In this document: positions 27,143-37,870 of the stretch, one piece after another
Layout of the letters: each line of letters begins with the position of its first letter
How positions within the stretch are numbered: the stretch's first letter is position 1
Source: an uncultured beta proteobacterium
Lineage (GTDB): Bacteria > Pseudomonadota > Gammaproteobacteria > Burkholderiales > SG8-39
DNA length: 64,000 nt
Reading direction: 5' to 3'
NCBI GenBank assembly: GCA_902826155.1
Contig: CADEDU010000008.1
Location: 29,080-93,079, forward strand
Translations under genes and position numbers: made by a program
The notes under the pieces: model-generated
What the model saw: the letters and a program-made list of their open reading frames with translations, nothing else
Told to the model about the DNA's origin: nothing
The model's database searches: none

Positions 27143-29182
27143 ATGACCACCCCCTCCAGTCAGACCAACGAAGGCAAAGACGTCGGCATCGATCTGGGCC
27201 AGTTCCACGAAGTGTTCTTCGAGGAAGCAAGCGAACACCTGGCCACGATGGAATCGCTGCTGCTCGCGATCGACGAGATGGCGCCCAGCGACGACGATCT
27301 CAACGCGATCTTCCGCGCCGCGCACTCGATCAAGGGTGGCGCGGCCATGTTCGGCTTCCGCGACGTCACCGAACTCACCCACGATCTCGAATCGGTACTC
27401 GACCTGGTGCGCAAGCACGAGCTCGGCCTCACCAGCGAGATGGTCGAGGCGTTCCTGCAAGCCGGCGACATGACCACCAAGCAGCTCGCGCGGCACCGCT
27501 CCGGCGAGGGCGCGCTCGAACGCGACGAGGAAGCCGAGTCGCTGCGTTCACGCTTGCAGGCGTTCAAGGCTATTCGTACCGGCAGCACCGGCGGCGCCGC
27601 GGCCCCGTCGGCACCGGCGGTGAAGAACGCACCCGCGGCGCCAGCCAACGTTGCACCGCAACCTGCGCCGGCGAACGTCGATCCGGCAGAGCAAAGCTAC
27701 GCACGCGTCGTTGCCGCGGTCACCAACGGCAAGGCCGATGCGCCCGCCACCGATGACGACGTCCGCACGCTTGCCCAGCACGTCGCCAGCGCCAGCTCCG
27801 CACCGGCGGCCAGCCCAGCGCCCGCCCCGGAACTGGAAGGCGATGGATTCGGCTTCTTCGTCGACCCGGCAGAGGTGAAGGCCGGCGGCGCTGCCGCGGA
27901 TACTTCGGCCGCTGCCACCGCCCCTGCACTGCCCGCGCCGGTCGAACCCGCCCCCGCAGCATCGAGCGAACCGACGAAAACGCGCGCGGCCGCATCGAAC
28001 GCAAAGCCGGCTGCCGGCGGTGAATCGACATCGATTCGCGTATCGATCGAGAAGGTCGATCAGCTCATCAATATGGTGGGCGAGTTGGTGATCACGCAGG
28101 CCATGCTCACCCAGCGGGCCGAAGCGCTCGACCCGGTCGCCTATCAGGAGTTCGTGACCGCGATCTCCGACCTGCAACGCAACTCGCGTGCACTGCAGGA
28201 AGCGGTGATGTCGATCCGCATGCTGCCGATCTCCACCGTGTTCAGCCGCTACCCGCGCATGGTGCGCGACCTGGCCGCGAAACTGGGCAAGAAGATCGAA
28301 CTCAAGATGGTCGGTGAAGGCACCGAGCTCGACAAAGGCCTGATCGAGAAGATCGTCGATCCGCTCACGCATCTGGTGCGCAACTCGCTCGACCATGGCG
28401 TCGAGTCACCCGACAAGCGACTGGCCGCAGGCAAGCCCGCCACCGGTACCGTGACCTTGTCGGCGTACCACCAGGGTGGCGCAGTGGTCATCGATGTTGC
28501 CGACGATGGAGCAGGCCTCAATCGCGAACGCATCCTGGCCAAGGCCAAGGAACGCGGCATGGCGGTACCGGACACGATCTCCGACGCCGAGGTGTGGAAC
28601 CTGATTTTCGAGGCTGGTTTCTCCACCGCCGCTGTCGTCACCGACGTGTCGGGCCGCGGCGTGGGCATGGATGTCGTGAAACGGAACATCGGCGCCCTCA
28701 ACGGTTCGATCGAAATTCAATCGAACCTGGGCAAGGGCTCGCGCATCACCGTACGCCTCCCGCTCACGCTGGCAATCATGGACGGCATGTCGGTGTCGGT
28801 GGCCGGCGAGATCTACATCATTCCGCTCTCCAGCATCATCGAATCGCTGCAGGTGAAGGACATGGCGGTGAAGACCATCGCCAACGCCGGGCGCGTGGTG
28901 CAGGTGCGCGGCGAGTACCTGCCGCTGATCGTGCTGGGCGATCTGCTGGGCATCGCCAAGTCCGAAGACGTGTCGCGTCTGATGATGGTGATCGTGGAGG
29001 TCAACGGCACCAAGACCGCGATCATCGTCGACGAGCTAGTTGGCCAGCAGCAGGTCGTCGTCAAGAGCATCGAGGCCAACTACAAGAAGATCCCCGGCAT
29101 TTCCGGGGCCACGATCATGGGCGACGGCCGCGTCGCCTTCATTCTCGACATGCAGGGCGTGGTGCGGCTGGCGCTGCACTGA
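27143..29182 (+). CDS. cheA: Chemotaxis histidine kinase CheA
   Basis: 679 residues with all CheA parts: the P1 phosphotransfer domain with His61 (AAHSIKGGAAMFGF), a Pro/Ala-rich linker and reduced P2 region (about 135-295), P3 dimerisation (IEKVDQLINMVGELVITQ), P4 ATPase with N box (HLVRNSLDHGVESP) and G boxes (DVADDGAGLN, DVSGRGVGMDVV), and the CheW-like P5 (about 535-675). It autophosphorylates when receptors are unliganded and passes phosphate to CheY. cheW follows after 69 bases. Confidence 0.96.
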   Translation: MTTPSSQTNEGKDVGIDLGQFHEVFFEEASEHLATMESLLLAIDEMAPSDDDLNAIFRAAHSIKGGAAMFGFRDVTELTHDLESVLDLVRKHELGLTSEMVEAFLQAGDMTTKQLARHRSGEGALERDEEAESLRSRLQAFKAIRTGSTGGAAAPSAPAVKNAPAAPANVAPQPAPANVDPAEQSYARVVAAVTNGKADAPATDDDVRTLAQHVASASSAPAASPAPAPELEGDGFGFFVDPAEVKAGGAAADTSAAATAPALPAPVEPAPAASSEPTKTRAAASNAKPAAGGESTSIRVSIEKVDQLINMVGELVITQAMLTQRAEALDPVAYQEFVTAISDLQRNSRALQEAVMSIRMLPISTVFSRYPRMVRDLAAKLGKKIELKMVGEGTELDKGLIEKIVDPLTHLVRNSLDHGVESPDKRLAAGKPATGTVTLSAYHQGGAVVIDVADDGAGLNRERILAKAKERGMAVPDTISDAEVWNLIFEAGFSTAAVVTDVSGRGVGMDVVKRNIGALNGSIEIQSNLGKGSRITVRLPLTLAIMDGMSVSVAGEIYIIPLSSIIESLQVKDMAVKTIANAGRVVQVRGEYLPLIVLGDLLGIAKSEDVSRLMMVIVEVNGTKTAIIVDELVGQQQVVVKSIEANYKKIPGISGATIMGDGRVAFILDMQGVVRLALH

Positions 29183-29251
29183 CCCGCGTTCGTCGAGCCC
29201 ATCGCACCGCATCACTCATTCATCGACACATCACCAAGACCTGGAGATGCC

Positions 29252-29791
29252 ATGCAAGACATGACCGAACGCGCCGTCAACACCACGCCAGCCGGCGCCC
29301 CCAACACGATGGGGTTTGTTGAAGCCAACCGCGAGTGCTTGACCTTCCGGCTGAGCACCGAGGAATACGGCATCGACATCCTCAAGGTGCAGGAGATTCG
29401 CGGCTACGACGCGGTGACCACCATCGCCAACTCGCCGCATTTCCTGAAAGGCGTGATCAACCTGCGCGGAACGATCGTGCCGATCATCGACATGCGCATC
29501 AAGTTCAATGCGCCCAACGTCGAGTACGACCAGTTCACCGTGGTGATCATCCTCAACATCGCCAGCCGCGTGGTGGGCATCGTGGTCGACAGCGTGTCCG
29601 ATGTGATCCGCCTCTCGGCCGACCAGGTGCGCCCCACCCCCGACATCGGCGTGGCGGTCGACACCACCTACATCCAGGGGCTGGCCACCGTCGATGAACG
29701 CATGCTGATCCTCATCGACATCGAGCGCCTGATGACCAGCGACAGCATGGGGCTGTTCGATGCGGTCGGCGTGTCGCAGGCACTTTCGTAG
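29252..29791 (+). CDS. cheW: Chemotaxis coupling protein CheW
   Basis: 179 residues with one CheW domain (about 28-168): CLTFRLSTEEYGIDILKVQEIRGYDAVTTIANSPHFLKGVINLRGTIVPIIDMR is a textbook match. CheW bridges chemoreceptors and CheA in the polar array. An N-terminal extension of about 25 residues precedes the domain. It is the last core chemotaxis gene here; receptors follow directly. Confidence 0.96.
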   Translation: MQDMTERAVNTTPAGAPNTMGFVEANRECLTFRLSTEEYGIDILKVQEIRGYDAVTTIANSPHFLKGVINLRGTIVPIIDMRIKFNAPNVEYDQFTVVIILNIASRVVGIVVDSVSDVIRLSADQVRPTPDIGVAVDTTYIQGLATVDERMLILIDIERLMTSDSMGLFDAVGVSQALS

Positions 29792-29820
29792 TACCCGGTT
29801 CTGTCAGTCGTAGCTTTTCG

Positions 29821-29866
29821 GATTCAAAGCGGGATTCAAAGCGAGCTTCAAAGCGGATTCAAAACG
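29821..29866. repeat. Four short direct repeats before the first chemoreceptor gene
   Basis: TTCAAA begins at 29823, 29835, 29847 and 29858, each copy inside a GATTCAAAGCG-like unit with a period of 12, 12 and 11 bases. The array ends 30 bases before the ATG of the receptor at 29897. The helical-turn-like spacing suggests a regulator site or slippage-generated leader. Confidence 0.7.
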
Positions 29867-29896
29867 TCCAACAACTCTTCGAATAGCGAGATTTCA

Positions 29897-31780
29897 ATGG
29901 GTTTTTTCAAGCGTGGCGAGTCGTCTTCTCAATCTGGTTCGTCGGCAGAAGAACTTGCCGACTTGCGCGGCCAGATCGCAGCGATCAACAAATCGCAGGC
30001 CGTCATTCAATTCACGCTCGATGGCACGATCCTCGATGCCAACGACAACTTCCTCAACGCGCTGGGCTACCGGCTCGATGAGATCCGCGGTCAGCATCAC
30101 AGCATGTTCGTCGAGCCGGCTTATCGCCAGTCGAACGAATATCGCGCCTTCTGGAGCAAGCTCAGTCGCGGCGAATTCGACGCCGGCCAGTACAAGCGCA
30201 TCGGCAAGGGCGGCAAGGAGATCTGGATTCAGGCCAGCTACAACCCGGTGATGGACGCGCACGGCAAGCCGGTGAAGGTGGTCAAGTACGCCACCGACGT
30301 GACCGAGCAGGTGCTGCGCAATGCCGATTTCGCCGGTCAGCTTGCGGCGATCAACAAGGCGCAAGCGGTCATCCAGTTCTCGCTCGACGGGCGCATCCTC
30401 GAGGCGAACGACAATTTTCTGAACACGCTTGGTTACCGGCTGGATGAAGTCCGTGGCCAGCACCACAGCATGTTCGTCGAACCGGCCTTTCGCCAGTCGG
30501 CGGAGTACCGCGCGTTCTGGGACAAGCTCGGCCGCGGCGAGTACGACGCAGCCCAGTACAAGCGCATCGGCAAGGGCGGCAAGGAAGTCTGGATCCAGGC
30601 GAGCTACAACCCGATCCTCGACCCGAACGGCAAGCCGTTCAAGGTCGTCAAGTACGCCACCGACGTCACGGCGCAGGTGCTCGGTGCACGCATGCTGGAG
30701 CAGGCAGTCGAACAGACGCAGGCCGTCGTGAGTGGCGCGCAGAACGGTGACCTCACCAGCCGCATTCCGCTGGAAGGTAAGTCGGGCCCCATTGAAGGCG
30801 TGTGTACCGGCGTCAATTCGCTGCTCGAGGCGATGGAAGGCATTGTTGGCCAGATCAAGTCGGCCACCGATTCGATACTCACCGCTTCCGCCGAGATCTC
30901 GCAGGGTAACCAGGACTTGTCCAGCCGCACCGAGCAGCAGGCCAGCGCGCTGGAAGAGACCGCGAGTTCGATGGAAGAGCTGACCAGCACGGTTCGGCAA
31001 AACGCCGAGAACGCGCGTCAGGCCAATCAACTCGCATCGAGCGCCAGCCAGATCGCAGTCAAAGGCGGCGATACGGTCAATCAAGTGGTCGCGACGATGG
31101 GTGATATCGCCGCCTCCTCGAAGAAGATCAACGACATCATCGGCGTCATCGACGGCATCGCGTTCCAGACCAACATCCTGGCGCTCAACGCCGCGGTGGA
31201 AGCGGCGCGTGCCGGCGAGCAAGGACGTGGCTTCGCGGTGGTGGCCGCCGAAGTGCGCAACCTCGCACAGCGCTCCGCCGCTGCGGCCAAGGAGATCAAG
31301 AGCCTCATCACCGAGAGCGTCACCAAGGTCGACTCGGGCAGCCTGCAGGTCGAACAGGCCGGCAAGCAGATGCAGGAGATCGTCGGCTCGGTCAAGCGCG
31401 TCACCGACATCATCTCGGAGATCGCCGCGGCAAGTCAGGAGCAGTCGAGCGGCATCGAGCAAGTCAACCAGGCCGTCACCAGCATGGACCAGGGCACGCA
31501 GCAGAACGCCGCACTGGTCGAGGAAGCAGCAGCCGCCGCCGAGAGTCTGCAAGAGCAGGCCAAGTCGCTCGGCGAGGCGGTTGCCGGATTCCAGGTGAGC
31601 ACGTCGCCATCGAGCGGCAACGGCTGGAGCGGCCGCTCGGAGCGTCGCGGGCCCGATCGCGCGAAGAACGTATCGCGCATTGCGCCAAGCAAGCCGCAGC
31701 CGAAAGTGGAGCGCAAACCTGCAGCGAAGTCCGCGCCGGCGATGAAGACCGGCACGGGCGGCGATTGGGAAGAGTTCTAG
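29897..31780 (+). CDS. Soluble PAS-PAS methyl-accepting chemotaxis protein (BdlA-like architecture)
   Basis: 627 residues without membrane segments: two tandem PAS domains (residues about 25-140 and 147-262), a short HAMP-like linker, then the MCP signalling domain (about 310-570) with the canonical hairpin tip [29 protein letters not shown]. The two PAS domains match at about 96 of 116 aligned residues, so one copied the other. The same layout occurs in the biofilm dispersal receptor BdlA and in Aer-like cytoplasmic receptors; a bound cofactor such as haem or FAD cannot be judged here. The protein ends in DWEEF, a likely CheR/CheB tethering pentapeptide (compare NWETF in enteric receptors). 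Confidence 0.93.
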   Translation: MGFFKRGESSSQSGSSAEELADLRGQIAAINKSQAVIQFTLDGTILDANDNFLNALGYRLDEIRGQHHSMFVEPAYRQSNEYRAFWSKLSRGEFDAGQYKRIGKGGKEIWIQASYNPVMDAHGKPVKVVKYATDVTEQVLRNADFAGQLAAINKAQAVIQFSLDGRILEANDNFLNTLGYRLDEVRGQHHSMFVEPAFRQSAEYRAFWDKLGRGEYDAAQYKRIGKGGKEVWIQASYNPILDPNGKPFKVVKYATDVTAQVLGARMLEQAVEQTQAVVSGAQNGDLTSRIPLEGKSGPIEGVCTGVNSLLEAMEGIVGQIKSATDSILTASAEISQGNQDLSSRTEQQASALEETASSMEELTSTVRQNAENARQANQLASSASQIAVKGGDTVNQVVATMGDIAASSKKINDIIGVIDGIAFQTNILALNAAVEAARAGEQGRGFAVVAAEVRNLAQRSAAAAKEIKSLITESVTKVDSGSLQVEQAGKQMQEIVGSVKRVTDIISEIAAASQEQSSGIEQVNQAVTSMDQGTQQNAALVEEAAAAAESLQEQAKSLGEAVAGFQVSTSPSSGNGWSGRSERRGPDRAKNVSRIAPSKPQPKVERKPAAKSAPAMKTGTGGDWEEF

Positions 31781-31938
31781 AACCAGCAAACCGCAAGTCG
31801 GGCGCGAAACGCAGTGCCAAGCCGGCCGAATGCAATCCGTGGCGGTCGGTGCGTGACCGACGAGGTAGTTGATAGACGGGAACGCACGGCGTCGCTCTTG
31901 ATGCCGTGTGGGATCGCGAGATCTGTGGAGACAGCATC

Positions 31939-34620
31939 ATGAAAGCATTGAAGCAAGTGAGTCTGGCGAAGAAGCTGATCGCATCAGCGATGGTCATCGC
32001 CCTGGTCATCGGCATCCTGCTTCTTCAGGACTGGCGGATGGCAGGCGAAGCGATCGCCGTCACCGAAGTGGAACGCGACGGCCTGCGCGTCCATCAAGCC
32101 AGCCGCGCCGCGCTCGTGGCCATGCAACGCCATCGCGGCCTGGCCGGCATGGTGCTCAACGGCAATGCCGGAGCGCGCGGGCAACTCGACTCCGCCGCCG
32201 CCGATGCCGACAAAGCGCTCAAGGAAGCCGCCCAACTCGAGCAAGCGACCGGCAGCGCATGGAAGCCATCGGTCAAGCTAGGTGACATTGCCGCGCGCTG
32301 GCAGGAGCTCAAAGGTCGCCTCTCCGGCCTCAAGCCCGAGGAAAGCGCCGCCGAGCACACCAAGCTCATCGGCACCCTGCTTCAATACATGGACGATGTG
32401 GCCAGCGAAAGCGGCATGGCGCTCGATCCCGATGCCGACACCTATCGGCTGATGGAATCCATCGTCAACGCCCTGCCGCATCTGACCGAGGTGATGGGCC
32501 AGGCGCGTGCCTACGGACTGGTTGCGATCGGTCAAGGCAATGCCAACGGCAACGTACAGCGACGGCTCGACGGCCTCGCCGGCGGCCTGCAGCAGCGCGC
32601 GCAGATGCTCGAGCGATCGATGGCCTACGCGTACAAGGCGAACGCCGCGGTCGAAAGCAAAGTCAAAGCGAGCGTCGACAAGTCGATCGCCTCGGCGCGC
32701 GGCCTGCTGCAGCTGCTGGACGAGAAAATCATCAACGTCAAACAGATCGAGATCAAGCCCGACCTGTACTTCAGCACGGCCACTGCCGCCATCGATGAGC
32801 AGTTCGCGACCTACGATCTGCTGTCGAAGTCCTTCGACGAGCTGCTCGTGGCGCGCGTCAGCGCCAAGCAACGTACACGCTGGCTCACCGTCGGCGGTGT
32901 CGGAGTACTGATGCTCCTGATTGGCGCACTGATGGTCGTGGTGATGCGCGATGTGTTGCACCGGCTGAATCAGGCGGTATCGATCGCCTCGCGTGTCGCC
33001 GAGGGCAATCTGCGCGTCGACATCGATGCAGAGGGCAAGGACGAGATCGCCAGCGTGCTGCAGGCCTTCGCCAAGGTGAGGGACACGCTCGTCGCGTTCG
33101 AGAAAGCGCAGCACGAAATGTCGCGTGAACATGAAGCCGGTGCCATCGACTTCCAGATCGACACGTCACGCTTCGCAGGCTCCTACGCCGACATGGCGCG
33201 CGGGGTGAACGAACTGGTCAACGCTCACATCTCGGTGAAGATGCGTGTTGTCGAGATCGTGAGCCGCTACGCCCAGGGCGATCTTTCGGTCGACATGGAC
33301 CGGCTGCCGGGCAAAAAGGCGCAGATCACCCAGGCCATGGACGCGGTGAAATCGCAGCTCACCGCGATCAACGGCGAGATCCAGCGCCTGGTCGACGCCG
33401 CGAACCGTGGCGACTTCACCGTGCGTGGCGACGAGAGCCGCTTCCAGCACAGCTTCCGGCAGATGATCGCCGCGCTCAACCAGCTCATGACGACCAGCCA
33501 GACCGGTCTGGACGAAGTCGTGCGCGTGCTCGGTGCGCTCGCCCAAGGCGACCTGACCGAGTCGATCACCAACCAGTATCAAGGTACGTTCGGCCGGCTC
33601 AAGGACGATTCCAACCGTACGGTCGAGCAACTCAGCACCATCGTCGGCCAGATCCGCGGCGCCACCGAGGCGATCAACACCGCATCCAAGGAAATCGCCC
33701 AGGGCAATCAGGATCTGTCGAGCCGCACCGAACAGCAGGCGAGCGCACTCGAAGAAACCGCCAGCTCGATGGAAGAGCTCACCAGCACGGTGAAACAGAA
33801 CGCGGAGAACGCCAGGCAGGCCAATCAACTCGCCCATGGCGCCTCGACGATCGCCGAGCGCGGCGGCGAAACCGTCAAGCAGGTGGTGGCGACGATGGGT
33901 GACATAGCCGCCTCCTCCAAGAAGATCAACGACATCATCGGCGTCATCGACGGTATCGCGTTCCAGACCAATATCCTGGCGCTCAACGCCGCGGTTGAAG
34001 CGGCGCGTGCCGGCGAGCAAGGACGCGGCTTCGCGGTCGTCGCTGCCGAAGTGCGCAACCTCGCGCAGCGCTCCGCTGCCGCGGCCAAGGAGATCAAGAG
34101 CCTCATCACCGAGAGCGTCACCAAGGTCGATGCGGGTGGAACGCAGGTGCAGGAAGCCGGCGAGCACATGGTGCAGATCGTGAGCGCCGTCAAGCGCGTG
34201 AACGACATCATCTCGGAGATCGCCGCGGCCAGTCAGGAGCAGTCGAGCGGCATCGAGCAGGTCAACCAGGCCGTCACCAGCATGGACCAGGGCACGCAGC
34301 AGAACGCCGCACTGGTCGAGGAAGCCGCAGCGGCTGCCGAGAGCCTGCAGGAGCAGGCCAGGAGCCTCGCCGAAGCGGTGTCGGTGTTTCGCACCGGTGC
34401 ACACGCCCGGATGGGTGTCAGCACGAGCGCGAGCCCGTCGGCGTCCTCCTCGTCAACGCCAGCGAAATCCTGGGACGCCACCACCGATCGCCGCGGCCCC
34501 AACCGCGCGAAGAACGTGGCACGCATCGCCAACAACGCCAAGCCGCAGAGCGAGCCGGTCAAGCGCCCGGCGCCGACCGGTGCCAAGACCGGCACCGACA
34601 ACGAGTGGGAAGAGTTCTAG
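31939..34620 (+). CDS. Membrane methyl-accepting chemotaxis protein with a helical periplasmic sensor
   Basis: 893 residues from ATG 31939 (GGAG ribosome site). TM1 is at about 12-30; a large all-helical periplasmic domain (about 35-310, with [16 protein letters not shown], like nitrate/nitrite-sensing type helical domains) follows; TM2 is at about 314-335. Then come HAMP and two further HAMP-like repeats (about 340-560; the second and third with [13 protein letters not shown] and [14 protein letters not shown]), the MCP signalling domain (about 565-840) and a Ser/Pro-rich tail ending EWEEF, a likely CheR docking site. Two parts of its signalling domain are identical at DNA level to the next receptor. 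A terminator-like hairpin follows. Confidence 0.93.
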   Translation: MKALKQVSLAKKLIASAMVIALVIGILLLQDWRMAGEAIAVTEVERDGLRVHQASRAALVAMQRHRGLAGMVLNGNAGARGQLDSAAADADKALKEAAQLEQATGSAWKPSVKLGDIAARWQELKGRLSGLKPEESAAEHTKLIGTLLQYMDDVASESGMALDPDADTYRLMESIVNALPHLTEVMGQARAYGLVAIGQGNANGNVQRRLDGLAGGLQQRAQMLERSMAYAYKANAAVESKVKASVDKSIASARGLLQLLDEKIINVKQIEIKPDLYFSTATAAIDEQFATYDLLSKSFDELLVARVSAKQRTRWLTVGGVGVLMLLIGALMVVVMRDVLHRLNQAVSIASRVAEGNLRVDIDAEGKDEIASVLQAFAKVRDTLVAFEKAQHEMSREHEAGAIDFQIDTSRFAGSYADMARGVNELVNAHISVKMRVVEIVSRYAQGDLSVDMDRLPGKKAQITQAMDAVKSQLTAINGEIQRLVDAANRGDFTVRGDESRFQHSFRQMIAALNQLMTTSQTGLDEVVRVLGALAQGDLTESITNQYQGTFGRLKDDSNRTVEQLSTIVGQIRGATEAINTASKEIAQGNQDLSSRTEQQASALEETASSMEELTSTVKQNAENARQANQLAHGASTIAERGGETVKQVVATMGDIAASSKKINDIIGVIDGIAFQTNILALNAAVEAARAGEQGRGFAVVAAEVRNLAQRSAAAAKEIKSLITESVTKVDAGGTQVQEAGEHMVQIVSAVKRVNDIISEIAAASQEQSSGIEQVNQAVTSMDQGTQQNAALVEEAAAAAESLQEQARSLAEAVSVFRTGAHARMGVSTSASPSASSSSTPAKSWDATTDRRGPNRAKNVARIANNAKPQSEPVKRPAPTGAKTGTDNEWEEF
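33655..34520 (+). repeat. MCP signalling-domain repeat, copy 1
   Basis: Part of the receptor gene 31939-34620. The stretches 33655-33792 and 34045-34520 are base-for-base identical (by eye) to 36166-36303 and 36556-37031 in the next gene, at a constant offset of 2511. Between them the two genes differ. Confidence 0.85.
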
Positions 34621-34625
34621 ATCTC

Positions 34626-34648
34626 CGGCGCTGTGGGTCACAGCGCCG
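34626..34648 (+). terminator. Hairpin between two chemoreceptor genes
   Basis: CGGCGCTGTG (34626-34635) pairs perfectly with CACAGCGCCG (34639-34648) around a 3-base loop, five bases after a stop codon. It is a compact terminator-like stem, but no T-run follows. Confidence 0.7.
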
Positions 34649-34695
34649 CCCTACCGTCGAGCATCTTCGTTCCATAACAGCAGACTCCGAGATTA

Positions 34696-37131
34696 ATGAA
34701 AACAATTTCCCGACTAAGTATCGGCCGCACGCTGACACTTGCCTTTTCCCTGGTCGCTGCCGCAATCGCCGTTTCCAGCCTCCTCTCTCTGCACTTCGCG
34801 AAGCGCGCGGAGGATGCTACGCAGGCGATGATCGACCGCGACTATGAGCGCATCCGACTCGTCAGCGCGATCACCGAAGTGGTGAACGACAACGCTCAGT
34901 TCATGCTCGAGCTCTTTCTCGTGGAGGACGCGACAGCTGCAGCAAAGCGTGCCGCCACGCGAAGTGCGGCAAACGTGCAGAAGAACAACGAATCGTACAA
35001 ACGACTCGAGCTCAATCTGGAATCGGCTGAGGAGCGCACTGTCCTTGAGCAGATGAAGTCGCAGCGCAAGCAATTCATCGAAAGCAGGAACCGAGTGATC
35101 GAGCTCTTGAAGCAAGGCAACAAGAACGAGGCGCGCACGCTGTTCGAGGCTCAAGTGGTGCCGGTTCTCGCCGGGTACAAGAATGCCCTCCAATCGATGC
35201 GCGACCTGAGCGCGAGACAAATGACTCAAGCGCGGGAGGAATCCAGATCCGCCCTTGCCAGCCAACGCCGCGCGCTCATGCTCGGGTTGGGAACGGTGAT
35301 CGGATTGGTCATCGGCGTTACCGTGTTCCTGACGCGCTCGATTGCGCGGCCGATCCGACAAGCGATGCTCAGCGCCGATGCGATCGCGCGCGGCGATCTC
35401 CAGGTCACGATTGACGTTGCTGGCCCAATGGAAACCCGACAACTTGGCCAGTCGCTGCTGGCAATGCGGACCGAACTATGCAACCGCACCGAGAGCGACC
35501 GCCGCCTTATTGAACAGAACGATCTGGTGCGCCAAGCACTCGACAACGTCAGTTCACCTGTCCGTATCTGCGACAGTGACGGAACGATCGTCTACGCAAA
35601 CAAGTCACTACTGCGTGCGTTAGAGCGCTCTGAGGCGCGCCTGCGCCATGACATTCCGCAGTTCGAGGTGCGCAAGCTCGTTGGATCCAGCATCGGAATC
35701 TTCTACGTCGACCCAGCCGCCGCCTTGCAACGCTTGCGCAATCTATCGAACGAAGCTCGTACGCAGTTAATGATTGGCGGACGCATTTACGATGTCGTCA
35801 CCAATCCAATCGTTACCGAGAAGGGCGTACGACTTGGCTCAGTAGGAGAATGGCTCGATCGCACCGATCAACTCGCAGTCGAGCGGCAGATCGCGCAGAC
35901 CATCGAAGCAGCGGCCCGCGGCGAATTGGATCACCGCATTGAGATCGAAGGAACGGAAGGATTTCAGAAGGCGCTGGCGGACTCGATAAATCGCCTACTC
36001 GAAGTCACGCACTCGGGCCTGGAAGACGTGGCAACAAGCATGGACGCTCTAGCGAACGGTGATTTGAATCGTCGGATTGATCGCACGTACGCGGGCATCT
36101 TTGATCGCCTTAAGACCAGCGCGAACCACGCGATTGAACAACTGAGCATTGCAGTTAGCCAGATTCGCGGCGCCACCGAGGCGATCAACACCGCATCCAA
36201 GGAAATCGCCCAGGGCAATCAGGATCTGTCGAGCCGCACCGAACAGCAGGCGAGCGCACTCGAAGAAACCGCCAGCTCGATGGAAGAGCTCACCAGCACG
36301 GTGCGACAGAACGCCGAGAACGCACGCCAGGCCAATCAACTCGCCTCCAGTGCCAGCCAGATCGCGGTCAAAGGCGGCGAGACGGTCGGGCAAGTCGTGG
36401 CCACCATGGGCGACATTGCCAGCTCCTCGAAGAAGATCAACGACATCATCGGCGTCATCGATGGCATCGCGTTCCAAACCAACATCCTGGCGCTCAATGC
36501 TGCGGTGGAAGCAGCGCGTGCCGGTGAGCAAGGGCGTGGCTTCGCCGTGGTAGCGGCCGAAGTGCGCAACCTCGCGCAGCGCTCCGCTGCCGCGGCCAAG
36601 GAGATCAAGAGCCTCATCACCGAGAGCGTCACCAAGGTCGATGCGGGTGGAACGCAGGTGCAGGAAGCCGGCGAGCACATGGTGCAGATCGTGAGCGCCG
36701 TCAAGCGCGTGAACGACATCATCTCGGAGATCGCCGCGGCCAGTCAGGAGCAGTCGAGCGGCATCGAGCAGGTCAACCAGGCCGTCACCAGCATGGACCA
36801 GGGCACGCAGCAGAACGCCGCACTGGTCGAGGAAGCCGCAGCGGCTGCCGAGAGCCTGCAGGAGCAGGCCAGGAGCCTCGCCGAAGCGGTGTCGGTGTTT
36901 CGCACCGGTGCACACGCCCGGATGGGTGTCAGCACGAGCGCGAGCCCGTCGGCGTCCTCCTCGTCAACGCCAGCGAAATCCTGGGACGCCACCACCGATC
37001 GCCGCGGCCCCAACCGCGCGAAGAACGTGGCGCGCATCGCCAACAACGCCAAACCGCAAAGCGGACCCGCCAAACTATCGGGATCGGCCGACGCTAAGAC
37101 GGGCACCGATGGCGAGTGGGTGGAGTTCTGA
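34696..37131 (+). CDS. Membrane methyl-accepting chemotaxis protein with mosaic composition
   Basis: 811 residues: TM1 about 12-30, a four-helix-bundle type periplasmic domain (about 32-190), TM2 about 195-212, HAMP, a PAS-like domain (about 275-390, [21 protein letters not shown] region reading [17 protein letters not shown]), a second HAMP-like stretch, then the MCP signalling domain and a tail ending EWVEF (CheR/CheB docking type). The first 1.4 kb is visibly less GC-rich (48% in the 60 bases from 35761) and uses codons unlike its neighbours. From 36166 onward it matches the previous receptor, with two stretches (138 and 476 bp) identical. The gene looks like a foreign sensor joined to a resident signalling module. 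Confidence 0.93.
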   Translation: MKTISRLSIGRTLTLAFSLVAAAIAVSSLLSLHFAKRAEDATQAMIDRDYERIRLVSAITEVVNDNAQFMLELFLVEDATAAAKRAATRSAANVQKNNESYKRLELNLESAEERTVLEQMKSQRKQFIESRNRVIELLKQGNKNEARTLFEAQVVPVLAGYKNALQSMRDLSARQMTQAREESRSALASQRRALMLGLGTVIGLVIGVTVFLTRSIARPIRQAMLSADAIARGDLQVTIDVAGPMETRQLGQSLLAMRTELCNRTESDRRLIEQNDLVRQALDNVSSPVRICDSDGTIVYANKSLLRALERSEARLRHDIPQFEVRKLVGSSIGIFYVDPAAALQRLRNLSNEARTQLMIGGRIYDVVTNPIVTEKGVRLGSVGEWLDRTDQLAVERQIAQTIEAAARGELDHRIEIEGTEGFQKALADSINRLLEVTHSGLEDVATSMDALANGDLNRRIDRTYAGIFDRLKTSANHAIEQLSIAVSQIRGATEAINTASKEIAQGNQDLSSRTEQQASALEETASSMEELTSTVRQNAENARQANQLASSASQIAVKGGETVGQVVATMGDIASSSKKINDIIGVIDGIAFQTNILALNAAVEAARAGEQGRGFAVVAAEVRNLAQRSAAAAKEIKSLITESVTKVDAGGTQVQEAGEHMVQIVSAVKRVNDIISEIAAASQEQSSGIEQVNQAVTSMDQGTQQNAALVEEAAAAAESLQEQARSLAEAVSVFRTGAHARMGVSTSASPSASSSSTPAKSWDATTDRRGPNRAKNVARIANNAKPQSGPAKLSGSADAKTGTDGEWVEF
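36166..37031 (+). repeat. MCP signalling-domain repeat, copy 2
   Basis: Partner of the repeat at 33655-34520. In the non-identical middle (36304-36555) the encoded protein ([20 protein letters not shown] and [10 protein letters not shown]) follows the soluble receptor at 29897-31780 instead, so the gene is a three-way mosaic. Confidence 0.85.
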
Positions 37132-37233
37132 CCACGCACACCCTGTGCCGATTGGCTGGTCGCCGCTCGCGCAGGCACGCTTGGTGCTGAAGGCCGAGTC
37201 GTTGTACTTTCTGCTGCTCGGGGCCACGAGCAA

Positions 37234-37259
37234 GGGCGGGCTGGAAGATCGGCCCGCCC
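37234..37259 (+). terminator. Hairpin downstream of the third chemoreceptor
   Basis: GGGCGGGC (37234-37241) pairs with GCCCGCCC (37252-37259) across a 10-base loop, about 100 bases after the receptor stop. It could end that transcript; no T-run is present. Confidence 0.4.
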
Positions 37260-37360
37260 GCAGTTCGCCGATTCACCCAGAACCAGGCAGTGCAGGGGAA
37301 GAATCCAGTTGGGCGCTAAACCAACATCTCCGCGATGTGACGGCGCCGGGAGAAGCCGCG

Positions 37361-37673
37361 TCAAGCTTCACCCTGCGGGCCTACTTTGGCGGCAGCGCTT
37401 TCGTCCTTCGGCGTAGGCGCCGACACGCTCGGCATCGCGCGATTGCGCCACTTTCTCTGGGCCGGGTTGGTCTTCGTGCGCGCGCTCGAAACAGGTTGTT
37501 GATTACCCCCGTCGACATCGACCGCCTCAGCCATCTTCGGTGTCCCTGGTAACGCATCTGCGAGGACGGGATCGCTGCGGGGACGCACCGTTCTCGGTAT
37601 CGAGTCGACGCGGTCAGCACTCATCGCCGAACCAGCTGTCAACGTCCCTCGATTCTCAACGTTCACTGGACTG
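37361..37673 (-). pseudogene. 3' fragment of a TraD/TraG-type coupling protein gene
   Basis: Aligns without gaps to 41647-41959, the end of the complete coupling-protein gene on the same strand, with about 31 differences in 313 bases (roughly 90% identity). Reading the same frame gives the same tail (for example SIPRTVRPRSDPVLADALPG against SIPRTVGPRSDPVLADALPG), and the matching block starts exactly at the stop codon. The rest of the gene is absent, so this is a relic or a duplicated end. The two copies are direct repeats flanking the hybrid kinase at 38056-41253. Confidence 0.85.
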
Positions 37674-37870
37674 CGCGCCCCGCCTGGAGCTCGCCTCGCC
37701 CAGAACGGCGGCGGCACAAAGGGCGGCACCGCGCCGCATGAACTCTCGACGGATGGTCACGGACGACTCGCTCCGGCTGGGTTTCACAAGTAGGGCGTGG
37801 CGGCTCAGGAGAGCACACAGCGAATTCCCCCAGCCGCGTTCGGCACATCGCCGGCGTTACGGGGAATTGG

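Noticed and set aside
29894..31789. 631-codon open frame opposite the PAS-PAS receptor gene
   Set aside because: Exact mirror of a well-supported receptor; the Leu/Arg/Asp-rich translation has no family features.
37361..37729. 122-residue minus-strand ORF as an independent gene
   Set aside because: Its sequence is the duplicated tail of the coupling protein at 41647-43626; the extra N-terminal residues have no ribosome site, so it is treated as a fragment.
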